Part shown: in pieces, positions 36,428-49,500 of the stretch
How positions within the stretch are numbered: the stretch's first letter is position 1
How the letters are laid out: the number at the start of each line of letters is the position of its first letter
From: Rhodeus uyekii
Lineage: Eukaryota > Chordata > Actinopteri > Cypriniformes > Acheilognathidae
Assembly: GCA_037043235.1 (NCBI GenBank)
Contig: JAWRVZ010000003.1
Coordinates: forward strand, 11,025,001 to 11,089,000
DNA length: 64,000 nt
Direction of reading: 5' to 3'
Program-made: the position numbers and the translations under genes
Notes under the pieces: model-generated
Seen by the model: only the letters and a program-made list of their open reading frames with translations
The model's database searches: none
Told to the model about the DNA's origin: nothing

Positions 36428-39400
36428 AAGCAAATATAAATAAATAAGTAAATATAATTTAATATATAATTGTATTATATATAGCGTTATTAAATTGTAT
36501 TATATAAAATATATAATAAAATTAAAGATTTTTTAAATATATGAATTATTGATTCATATATAAATAAATTAATTAATTATTTTTATAAAACACATTAAAT
36601 TAATAAAATTACTTATGCAAGTTCCACAAAGTATTGTAGCTGTTTTGAGTTGCTCATAAAATCAAAGAACCAGATTAATCCTTGTTAGAAATATACAAAA
36701 TCTAAGTAGACGTATGCAAACGAACACGTTCATAACAGTATAAATAAGTTCCACTGCATCTGTTATTAGTGGATGTACAAACCTGCAATGGCTGTGGCCG
36801 TCTGGATGGGGTAATTCTGCTGCGAGAACGGCTTTATACTGACGAACAAGAGAGGGGATTCTTACAAGTCGTCATTTTCAATGCACAAGTTGTTTGTTCA
36901 TCTATAATACATTGTTATACTAGGTACAAATTTAGCGGTGTGACTGAATTAGTGCAAGTTATTTACTTACTCTTGTGAGGAACCAGGCTGCCCTGTCGGC
37001 ACCTGCCAAATCTAGAAAAGCAACAAAAGTACTGCTCACTCACAAATGTAATGCAGTGCTAGTGTAACACAATACAGATGCATGGATGTATTCCTTTGCT
37101 TGTCCTTTAAATGGACGCTAATGGATTTAAAGTGGGCCGGGGACTCTCTTACCCCCGTCGACCCAGGCAAGGTGGCGCGTGGGAGTCCCGCGAGCCCCAG
37201 CCGGCTGTGGATGGCCGTGGCCGAGACGATCTGCGCTGAAGACATGGCTGCCATCCTGTTGATCGCATCGTTCTTCACGCTCTGGTCCTTCAATGACATC
37301 ACAGAGAAGACTCAGCTCCGGCACGGTTACGGTTATAAACCTTTTATTTTATTTGATGAATGGTTTTAATACAGCCCGTCCTGTATTTCTGACTCAAGGG
37401 CAAAGGGTCTCATAATTTCTTTAAATTATGAATTTGTTGTAAGACCCGACTCCATAAAAAAGTAAATAAGGCCCATTTAAATTGCTCTACTATGATTCTT
37501 TAAACAAGCTAAATGGGAAAATAGTTTTGACATTGACCTTTGAGTCCAAAAATTTGAAGTGTTGAAATGAATAAACCAGAATGCGTCTGGGTCACCTTAA
37601 CATTTACTTTTTATATAAAACTTAATTAGCTTTATAAGCGTTCGGTAATGCATATAGCAGAGGTAAATTGTATGCGAGGAACTACATTTAATAATTAAAA
37701 AAGGAGCTACATTTAATTAGGCATAGAGAGCTTTCTGAGTCGCAGATACTACAATGAGAATGACTGTGAATCCACATAAAACACGTTAGACCAGCAACAT
37801 GACCTCGAATGCTCTTGAGTTTTTTGAGCTCCCAGAATGCATTGCAAATGATGTGGTAAGTTTTGACTTTACTCATGCTGCTGCACCATGTGTTACATAT
37901 TTGGAGAATGTGAGCTCTGTTTTTGTCAGCTGCAGTGCATGAAAGCAGCAGTCAGTGTCCCATAAATGGGTTTTATTCTGGTCAAGCATGCGGTCAAGTA
38001 CTGGAGTGCATATGCTCAAAAAAAAGAGTCTTTTGTGTCATCAATTGAGTAACAAATACTATTCCCCCTTTTCTGTCCCTTCTGGATACTATCCACCATA
38101 TCAGGCTTATAAAAAAGAATTTAAATAATTATTAAAAACAAATCTAATTTAAAGTCTCTGTTTAGTGGCTTGAGGGCGGGACAACCCGTCACTCACATGA
38201 GATCGACCAATAGCAGAATTTAACATTGGCCTGTTTAACATTGGCCTGTTACCACTACTATCCAATCGATTCCACAAGGACAAAGTCAAGTATTGTCTTC
38301 AATTGTATCTTTTTCGAGAAGCGGTTTCACTCAGATACTCGTCAAAATAGGGACGAATCGCAACTTCCGTTTCATGCCAAAGTCAAGTATAACACACAGT
38401 GGTCAGTCAGCAATCTTTGGGTCTACAGTGTTTTAAAAAGGTATTACACTAGCACTAATTGATACAAGCAAATTCTGTGAGTGAACTGTCATTCGCTGTT
38501 TAACCAGCAGATGCCACAGCTGATCAAACGCGTGATCCTTTGACACCCCTTTTCCTTCACATGCCACTATGCATGATTTTTTATTATTATTGCCATTTTC
38601 ATACAATGATTTTTTAAGAATCGCTTTTTATGCATGTATGCGGTCTGTATTTTTATTCAGCAAAGACATGAAATGGATCAAAAGTAACAGTAAAAACATA
38701 TGTAATGTAAAAAAAGAGTTCAAATTCTTTGTTTCCACAAAAATATTAAGCAGCACAAATGTTTTCAATTTTGATAATAATAAGAAATGCAATAATAAAC
38801 CAGCATACTAGAAAAATGTCTGAAGGATTATGTGACACTGAAGATGTTTTAATAATATATCACACCGTTTTAATGTATTTTTGGCCAAATGCAACCTTTG
38901 TGAGCATAAGAGACTTTTTATTGGAAAACTCACTCATGATATTTTTACATAATATATAGTTTAATCATTTAATAGTATAATTTAAAAAAAAATTTATTTG
39001 TTATAAATATTTATTGTCATATGATTTAACATTAGCCTGACAACCCATGGTAATCCATTATTCAATGAAATAACTTTTTTTATTTGAATAATTTAATACA
39101 ATTTTGTTTTATTTTAAAAAAAAAACAGAAAATTTGTTGATTTAAAAAAAAATGAACACTTGTACTAAATTAATATTTTAAATGGAATTTGAATGATATG
39201 GTTGAGGTATTACACAACGTTACAGTTTTAATGTTTAATATTTTTGACCAAATGCAACCTTGGTGAGCATAAGAGACTTTTTTACATTACATTACAACTC
39301 ATTACATACTCTCAAGATATTTTTAAATAATATATAGTTTAATCATTTAATAATATAATTAAAAAAAATGTTTGTTATAATATTTATTGTCATATAATTT

Positions 39401-40182
39401 AACATTGGCCAGTTACTTCCCTTCAACCCACAGTAATCCATTATTAAATTACTATTTTTTCGATTTGAATAATTTAATACAATTTTGTTTTATGAAAAAA
39501 AAAACATTTTGAAAATGTTGATTTAATTTTTTTAAATAACTGTACTAAATCAATATTTTTTTATGGAATTTGAATGATATGGTTGAGGCATTACACAACA
39601 TTAGTGTTAATGTATTTTTGACCAAAGAAATGCTGCCTTTGTAAGAATAAGAGACAGGGATAATGATCAGGGATAATGCGAGACATTAAAGTGGGAGTCT
39701 TTTAAATGTGCTTTCGCTCGAAATAGTAATAAGTTTTTATTGAAAAACTCATCATCTACGTACATAATGTACATAATTTAATAAATATTTTAGCATCAGG
39801 TCATCAGGCTAAACAATGCCAATGATCTGAAACTATGAATAAACAGGACAAGTTTGGAATTTTTGGATTAGATTGTATAGATACGCATGAATCATTTCTA
39901 AAGGGGAACGTCTGCCTTTGAGTTTCATGCTGCATTTCAAATCATGCACTTGTCCTTGAACAACTTTGCTCAAGCCAGGTATGTCGCACATCAAATTTTT
40001 TCAGTGTGTTTGCGACGCCTGCCAAAATGCAGTTTCTTCCCAAACAAACGCACTTTTGTTGCGAAACAGGAAGGAAACGGACAAACATACAGAAGAAAAG
40101 AAGTTAGCCAGTTGACTGCATACTAAGCAGGGCAGTCACAAGCAGGGAATCTAGGTTACAGCCAAACAGCAGGGCACCCGAA

Positions 40183-40217
<35 letters not shown>

Positions 40218-41141
40218 TGCAGTACAGATATGGCCTGAGAAAATACGCATATAAACACAGACTGTGTCAAACACAAGATTGGCATGTACCTTTAGCTTGG
40301 AGTGAAATTCTCTAGATTTCCGCCGGGCTAGAACCTGGATATGACTGGAGACCTGGTCACACACACACACACACACACACAGGGAGCATTTTGTAACCAT
40401 GGAGATGAAAGGCCCCCTGCCATTAGCCACAAAAATACATGTACTTTAATTACAAACAGAACAGCATCCCAACCTTTTACATCATTGGTTCAGGAACAAG
40501 GAAGAAGCATGTGATCAGCTATTTAATTAGTCAAGAATTCAGTTTTTAATGATTTTACGGTCAAATTGTAAAGATTTGCAGTGAATTGAGAGCACAAAGC
40601 AACAGGTGTCTGCTCGGAGAAGAACGCGTCGGTAACTAAGGAAGGCAATAAGCCAGCAAGACCACGTTTGGTTGAAACACAGCCTGGCTTGTCACTTTCA
40701 CTGTTGTGAATTTACTGGAAATAAACCGTAGTTTTATTTCATTTTTTATTTCAGGTCATGCTTTGAATTTGAAGCAGCTCCACTAACCTGCTTTCTCGTC
40801 CGTGTCTTTCCCGTTCTGAGTTTGATGTATCTGGCGATTAATTCATTACGACCTGGAAGAGAAAACAAAGAAATGGTTGTTTATGGACAACAAAATTATA
40901 TATGATCAATATTAATATTTAAAAGAAATTATTTCAGTGATTTCACATGGATTCTTTGTTTAACAGCAAAACTTTTGTATTTAAGGTTACACCAATAAAC
41001 CAATAGTGACGACTCTTAAAATACATATATTTAGGTAAATACATGCACACAAGCTGTGTCTTTTAATTAAGGATTTTAATTGGGCATATTTATTATTTTA
41101 TATATAATTATTCACAATTAATGGCATATATCAAATATATA

Positions 41142-41178
<37 letters not shown>

Positions 41179-41886
41179 TTGTCTTCAAATTTATAATAGT
41201 GTGGCAGACGAATAAATCAAATGAATAAACATAATCAAAATATTGTTTACAGTACAGTAATCCAATAATAAAATAAATAATACTAAATAATTAAAATGCT
41301 TATTGAATTATATGGTGAAGGCAAATATTATCAGTGCATAACTTTATACGTTTATTTCTCACAAATGCTTCTAAATTTAAGAAGAAATACGGAGCAATGA
41401 AAGTTTTTAATGTGAATTTAGACAGTCTCTGGTCACAATACATACAAATATAATATATATTTTTTATACATAAATGTTGGATTGTTTTAACCCATGGTTG
41501 GGTCAAATATGGACAAATGCAACAGTTGGTTTACTTTTTTTTAAAACAATTTTTAAACCCAAAGGTTGGTTTTGTCCACACTAATTCAGATAAACAGGTT
41601 GAAACAACCCAGCGTTCTTTAGGGTTTTCATTGTATGGAAAAGAGCAGCGTGGACCTTCTTCAAAACCTCTCTTTTTCTGTTTCACGGAAGACAGACGTC
41701 ATTGGGTTTTGAACGACAAGAAGGTGCGTAAATAGTTTCCGTTTTTGACAATATCTCACTGTCAGACTCAGCCAACAAACGGCGTCAGGGTATTTTCTCC
41801 AGCTAGCCTTTACCCAACATGCTTGCAGTGTAATCTCTTCTAACCCAGACCTGGGCCTCCCTATTCTTCCAAACACAAACATTCGT

Positions 41887-41925
<39 letters not shown>

Positions 41926-43483
41926 GCGGGCATTCATGCACACTCCGCTCTCAGATCAAAGACTCTCCAAACGGCCAGCTGTAAGCATGCTTACTGCTGC
42001 ATAATTCATTCTTTTCAGTCACTTGAAAACATGCTCAGCTGGACTTGGCAAACCTGCAAAACAACCTCCAGAGAGAAAGGGGACTTAAAGGGACCGAGAA
42101 AGAGAGAGTGTGAGAGCCTGTCGACGAATGTTGAGTTTTGAGAGTCTCCCCCATGGAGTTTAGTAGACAAACCAAAGCCTAAACTGATCAAAGAGCCTGG
42201 TTGACTCTCAACAAGAGATAAGATAAACTACACTATCATTACAGTAAACACTGCGTGACGGCAGATTACCGTTTTTTACAGTTGCTAACAAGCAGCGGTC
42301 AATACTGAAGCCACTTTATCAAAACGCTTCACACAGTCTGCATTATCAACATGAATCTTTGCCAAAAAAGTTAATCTCACCTCCAGAACAAGCTCGTTCC
42401 ACCATAACACTGGCAACAATTCTCATTCAGAAAACATATAGTGCCATTCATAACATACATGACATAAATCAGCATTTCATTATAGGAAAATAATAAGATC
42501 TATTCATTTTACTGAAGGACCTTTACAAAGAATGAATGCAGCAATTTGTTCTATATCCTTACAGTGTAACTACATAGTATAATCCTGTATGTATAGCATC
42601 ATGTATATATAATTGTGCAATATAATTAGAATATCATCAAAAAGTTGATTTAGTTCACTAATTCCATTCAAAAAGTGAAATTTGTATATTATATTCATTC
42701 ATTACACACAGACTGATATGTTTCAAATGTTTATTCTTTTAATTTTGATGATTATAACTATGAATTATAAGGAAAATCCCAAATTCAGTATGTCAAAATT
42801 ACAATATTGTGAAAAGGTTCAACATTGAATACACCAATTAGTGAAATAAATCAAATTTTTGACTATATATTTAGTACTGGAGTCCCAGCTGTACCATGAC
42901 CACTTTGGAAAATGGATGGATGGATGGATGGATGGATGGATGGACAGTACTGTGAGGGTTCAATTCCCCTCTCTCTCTCTGCCCCTATTCTTTCCCATGT
43001 TCCATATTTCCAAACAAAATCATCCTGAAGCCATGCCGGCTTACTAAAAGATTGCTAAAAAAAAACGTTTACTAGGAGAGACCAAAAATAGGACACCTGG
43101 GACGGCAATCATCTGAAATTGCAAACAGTTTTGTTTGGAATAATTATTATTTGAAATGTTCTGCCAAGATTTCAATATAAATCCTGCAGAAATGCCATCA
43201 TTCTATTTTGAATATACTTAGCAGTTTTGAAAGCAGTGCGTTAGAATTACAATAATGTGCTGCAAATCTACTGTATACTGTTTTGCAAATAGTGAAATAT
43301 GTGAGAAGCGATCATGGATTGAATGCATTTTGTGTTAAAAAAGGAGTTTGGTTGAAATAGACTTAATATACTGTGTACACACACACACACACACACACAT
43401 ATATGGCGTATATACGGATAAAGTGTCTGCCAAATGCATTAAAATATATCTATAATTTTTTTTATATGCATTTGTATGTATAT

Positions 43484-43520
<37 letters not shown>

Positions 43521-46500
43521 CACATACACACATATACATACATACATACATACATACATACATACATACATACATACATACATACATACATGTGGAAGAC
43601 TTTAAGAAATTGGTATTTATTACGGCCCATTTATTAAAATAAATGCAAATGCTGTTCATTGAAATTTCTATTCATCCAAAAAAATCTGGAAAATAAAATG
43701 CATCATGGTTTCCACAACTATTTTAAGCAGCACAACGGTTTTCAACATTAATAATCATATAAGGTTGTCGAGCAGCAAATCAGCACAGTAGAAAGATTTC
43801 TGAATGATCATTTGACACTGAAGAAAAATAATTATATATATATATATACACTTTTCTACATTTTATATATTATGTATGTTATATTACTAATATATTATGA
43901 ATTATAGATAATTAAATTATAAATGATATATATTCTAACATATCCACCAGTAACAGGACATCTGAATCTGATGACTCAGCAATGTCAGGCAACACTAAGT
44001 GAAGTTTGGTGATGACTCACTCAACACTGAGCCATTTAAAGTGAGTGATTACAAAAATGTTACAAAGCAAACACAAGCCTGAGAAACACTCGAGTTCAAT
44101 CTCTGACCAAGAACAGTACAATACGTGCTCAACCGGATGGACTAGAACCCAGTGAAGGGGTCGGATGCCATTCCTTTCTAGCGGCGTTACGAAAGTACTG
44201 ATGTTATGCTGGTGGAGGTCACACCACAAAAGCCATTGGGGATGCAGTGGGTTAAAGGTCACCAAATTACAATATCAGCTTGATAAGCACAAAGTCAAGC
44301 AGAACTGAGGAACACCCACTGTTTACAATTAAAAGCGAGCTGATAAATGGACGCAAGGTTAACCTCAGCATAGCTTCTGAGGGGAAGGATGGCGCCAGAA
44401 ATGTGGCTCATCAATCATTGTGCATTGACAGTCAAACTTTATAAAAGGGTGAATAATTTGAATAATTTCCTAGCAACAGGTACAATGTCTTTAAAGGATA
44501 GTTCATTTCAAACCTAAATACTGTATGTTTCTTACACTTATGATTTGGGATATAGTGCATGAGTTGTATAGACCACTTTTATAATATTTTACAGTAATTT
44601 TGCATCCTTTGAAGCCGCAAAATTGCCGTTTTGTATCCTGCAGGGGAAAAGTTGGTTTGTTAAGTCATGAAGGCGAGTAAAGGATGATTCATTTACATGC
44701 AATTATGTAATTGTCGCTATAAGGCTGTTATAATACAGTAAAATCACTAACATTGCACCTTTATTTCCTTACTTGCAAGTGATCTAATTTCTTTGCCGAG
44801 TCTGTCTGAAGAGACTTTAGACTGCATGGGTCACTGAAGAGAAAAGACGTGTCAGAAGCTGAGAGCTGAGACACATGGCTCACATATTCTCTCTCTCTCT
44901 CTCTCACACACACTTACGTGTATCATTTTGCTGTCATTTAGTCAACTAAAATATCTCTCGAAGAAAAGTGGGGAAATTGGATAAAAGAATGTGATTCTTC
45001 TCGCAAATCTTTGAGCATTTCCAATGAGTCACGAGTATTGGGGTGTTGGCCCGTGGGTGTGGCGGTGACAGGGCAGGAGAGAATCCCCAAATCTTTGGGA
45101 CAATGGCTCCAGTGCACTGCCAGGCATGATGGATGACTCTGAGGACCCGGCTGCCATTAGAATCACAATGGCCTAAACTAACAATACAAAGACTTTTCGT
45201 AGGAGGTCCATGACTAAGGAGTGACGAGTCTAAACTGAGACTGCAATATTCATAGCTGATTTCCATGGACATTATAGAGATCAACAATTTACCTCTTGAT
45301 TTTACAATGTCTTAAGCAACAGTAATATAAAAAAATGGATGATAATATAATATTTTGATAATATAATGTCATTTACATTTTTTTTTAAATATATTAAAAA
45401 AAATCTAAAAAAAAAAAAAATCACAAAAACGGGCTTGAAATAAATAAAAGGATAAATTAATTAATTCTGCATAAAAATTATTTCTAATATATATTACACC
45501 AGGGGTGTCAAACTCAATTGCACAGGGGGCCAAAATCCCAAAAAACTTTAGATCGCGGGCCGAACAGGATAAACATTTATTGAAAACACTAAAACTAAAC
45601 TTTTAAAACTTACCTTTTTTTAAATTAGATGTGAATAAAAACAGACAGAAATATTATTCTGGAATAAATCAACTTATACCTTAAATAACTTAAATATAAA
45701 AATATTTAAAAAAATACTTAATTTTTTTTTTAAATATATCCTGTCTAAATTATACAACTTAGAAATAAAGTAAACAAGTTAAGTAAAAGTTAAAAGAACA
45801 AACATTCAAATTTCTTTAGTCTTATGCCATTTTATATCAAACTTAAAAAGATTTATATATAAAAGATTTTGCTCTCCATAAAAATATATCCTGTCAAAAT
45901 TATACAAATTCAAAATATGGACATGCTGCATAACAAAACCTGGAAATCTAAATACAATTTTTGCTTTTCAGCAATAACAAATCAAATCATTCAATTGAAT
46001 TTGCTGTTATGTCATTTGTCTTATAGTGCCGTCTTATTAAATTATTTAATTACTGCCACATTAGGCCATGAGAATTGAAGTGTTAGATTACCGTCCAGAA
46101 GATTTTAAAAACACATGAGGGTTTTTTTCATTATTCATTATTCATTATTTTCAGGAGGGCCTACGATTTGGCTAATCTGAAGGTGTTCTCAGATCTATTG
46201 TGCTAGTAGAAAGACTTTTAAGTTGGGCACTGTTATCAGAACACCAAAATCCAGACCAGAGCACATAACAGCCCTGAAAATGAATCACAATCACAAGTGA
46301 CATGTAGAATTCGTTTTATTGCACATATACCAAATACATTGTGCATGTTGTTGTATGTCAACAGCAAAAAACATGTAAATGACAGCAATGTTAATATTAA
46401 GAACATGTCAGACAATACAGAGTCATGTGAAAATGCATATATTCCATATATTCCGCCATATTGCTTGGAAATGCAAGAAGCATGCTGATTGGCTGTTGTA

Positions 46501-49500
46501 ATTTCTGATGAGCTTTGTCAACCAATCCGATCATCTGATACAAAAGACTTCTTCAATCGTCGATCCCATGTATATAGTACACAAACAGCAAGCATTACAT
46601 GAAGTACGAGAGCGTAAAATAGTGTAAACTGTCTTCTGTGTATTCTGTGAGGTGATGGATTGATTTTTCTTTGAAATAATGATTTTTTTTCTAAATAATG
46701 CATTTTTTTGCGGGAGCTATTTAGACATGCGGGCGGTGGACGGTAATCTAACACTTCAATTCTCATGGCCTTAGCTCCGCAAATGAGATACACGGGTATA
46801 CCGGCAGTAAGTCAGTAAACATATACCGTATTATCCCGCATATAACCCATGGGTTATAGCAGATTTTACAAACTATATCACAATTTTTTTACACGTAATA
46901 ATATTTCAATATATTTATTACGTCCCTAAGGACGTAATGTTTTTTTTTTTTTTGCGCTGTATTTTCTTTCTGGCGCTTGCACTATCACTCTGACAGCTGG
47001 CGCTGATATGCTGTCTGACCTGTCAATCATGCAAGAAGACGTTCTGCCATGAGGGCGGGCTCTTCTCATCCGATGATCAACACCTGAATTTCGCGTACAA
47101 GCACTGTGTACCGAGCCTGAACAGTTATGGATAATTGACAATAACAATCGCGCGGTACTAGCGCGAGCGCGAAGCATCATTAGCCACTTCCTGTTTAATA
47201 CACTTCCTGTTTAATACAGGAAGTGTTCGGCGGGTCAGCTGGAGCGCGGGACATCTCGCGGGCCATTAACAAAATGCTCTCGCGGGCCGGACATAATTAC
47301 ACGCCGGGCCGGATGTGGCCCGCGGGCCTTGAGTTTGACACCTGTGTATTACACTATATAAGAATGACATATTTCAGTATTTTTGCCATTGTAGGTTTAA
47401 TGTATTTGTTATCAATTATTTCAAATTGTTCATTTGAAATAAATATACAAATATAACAATCTTAAAATAAAATACAACTATATATAGTTGAATAGTTGAT
47501 TGTTATCATATAAATAAAACTATTATAATACATTTAACTTGTTGTATACAAATAATTATAATATGAATAATGTTATTTTAATTGTTTTATTTATATATTT
47601 TATTTATTTATAAATATTAATTTATATTTTTATGTATAGTCGTGTTTTATTTTAAGATTGTTATATTTGTATATTTATTTCAAATGAACAACTGATGATA
47701 AATACATTAAACCTACATTAACAAAAATGTCATTCTTATATAGCATAATATACATTTTTATGCAGAATTAATTAATGATTTTATTAAATTTTGTATAAGT
47801 TAAATGTATTTTTTTACTATAATAATCCTTCAAAAATATTTAATAATTTTAATAACAATTATTAAAGATTTAATAATGATGGCTTAGCTCATATTTATTT
47901 AACTACAATTCTATATTTAAGTACAGTTGAAAACAAAAGTATGTGACAAGTCAATGAAAAAACTATCCATCATGACATTTCAAATATTATTTTATTTGAA
48001 AATTTCTGTAAAAACCTAAAACGTCTCAAAAGCATCACCAGCAACATCATTTAAATTCAGAGAACTTCTTCAATGTCTGCGCTTTACTCAACTACTATGT
48101 TTGGAAAGAACTGAATTTAAATGCACTCTGAATTTTTAGAACGAATTCAATCAAAGTAACAAAGTATTCTGACTTGATTGACACTATACTTGTCCAAATC
48201 ACACTAACAGATTAATGATCTACCTGCTCATTTAGCGCACAAGCATGCATGGCGAGGAACGACAAAATGCCATATGGATAAGAGTAAAGGTCAGCCTGCA
48301 AAAGCAGATGGTGGTCTGAACAATCCCCTCTCTGGGAGTCAGTCAGCTTAGACTGATATGATCTGCAGCCTCAATGCAGGTGTTTCCCTGAGAGCAGGAC
48401 CGAGGGGTGCGGCCAGCTTTCCCCCTGCCAGATAAAGCCATTCACACACACACACGCTTATGTGCACACACATGCCTGCTACCATCTGATTAGAGTTAGC
48501 CAGCTGTCCTCTGTGACGGGTACAGCCCGTAACACGATGACACCCCTCTGTCCGCAAATCATTTTCAGAGGGAGGGTCTGAGGGGAAATTCAAGGCCAGA
48601 TGGCAAGAGACCGTGACGGACAGTCTTTTCTTTTCCAGTGGACACAAGCCCTCCTCCCCCCACACACACCCCACATCCCGCCAAAACTGCTATGATTACT
48701 TAGTGAAACCAAATCTGATAGGACTGTCATGGACATGATCAGATGGACCAAATTTGTACTTGATAAACTCTCCACAATGAGGTGAAAATCAAGTATAGTC
48801 AGCGAAAACTTCATAAAAAACCTGAACACTGTACAATTTAATATTAAAATGTTAAACTACTACTACTTTCAAAATTCAACCTGAACTTTCTTTGGAAAAA
48901 TGTTCAATTCCTAGTGCAATTCATCATGTTATTTCTTAGAAAAATAAATGATGGTCTTTATAATCTTTCATCATGATATATTATAATGTAAAATAATATT
49001 TGCACCACCATGTAAAACAGCTTTACCTCTTTAAATGACATCACAAGGCTGCTCAAGTTTCAGCCAATGAGGCCCAGGGGTTAAAATCCAGTACGGTCCT
49101 AAATGTATTCTCTTTAAATGTTGTTTCAATCAGAAATACTTAATGTTATAAATATAAAATGGGTTCTGAATGCATTTCAAGGTCAAACAGAAGGACGCAG
49201 AGGAATTAAGGAACCGTTTCTACAGCCTCTACTTGTCTGGAGTCACAGTAAACCACTCACTGCAGTATGTTTGATGTTAAAAGCCCTGAAACAGTCTGGT
49301 ACTGAAAGAGCTCCAGAATGCTGAAAGCTTCTCTTCCTGCGATTGCAAAGTCAAACTGGAAACACTGATTGGAAGGACTCGGTTTGGAGCAGTTTTCTTT
49401 AATGGGAGCAATTAAGCATGCTTCCACTGTGTGCGAGGGAGAAAGAGTGTGTGTGTGTTTGTTTGTGCGTGCGTGCATGCGAGTGCAAGTATGCTTGTCT

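Larger units (their letters stand above)
45500..47346. mobile_element. hAT (Charlie-like) element, 1847 bp including nested insertions
   Basis: The ends are CAGGGGTGTCAAACTCAA and TTGAGTTTGACACCTGTG, flanked by a perfect 8-bp duplication TATTACAC (45492-45499 and 47347-47354), the hallmark of hAT elements. Typical sub-terminal sequence 'gggccgga..tgtggcccgcgggcc' is present near the right end. There is no hAT transposase. Two other elements lie inside, at 46064-46770 and 46826-47141. Confidence 0.9.
45452..47775. repeat. Old palindromic repeat interrupted by a nested hAT insertion
   Basis: If bases 45500-47346 and one 8-base duplication are removed, the left arm (45452-45499 plus 47347-47480) is an imperfect reverse complement of 47637-47775. 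Shared blocks include 'attaattaattctgcataaa', 'tatataagaatgacat', 'gtaggtttaatgtattt' and 'ttcatttgaaataaatatac'. The loop is AT-rich. The right arm therefore shows what the hAT target looked like before insertion. Confidence 0.75.
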
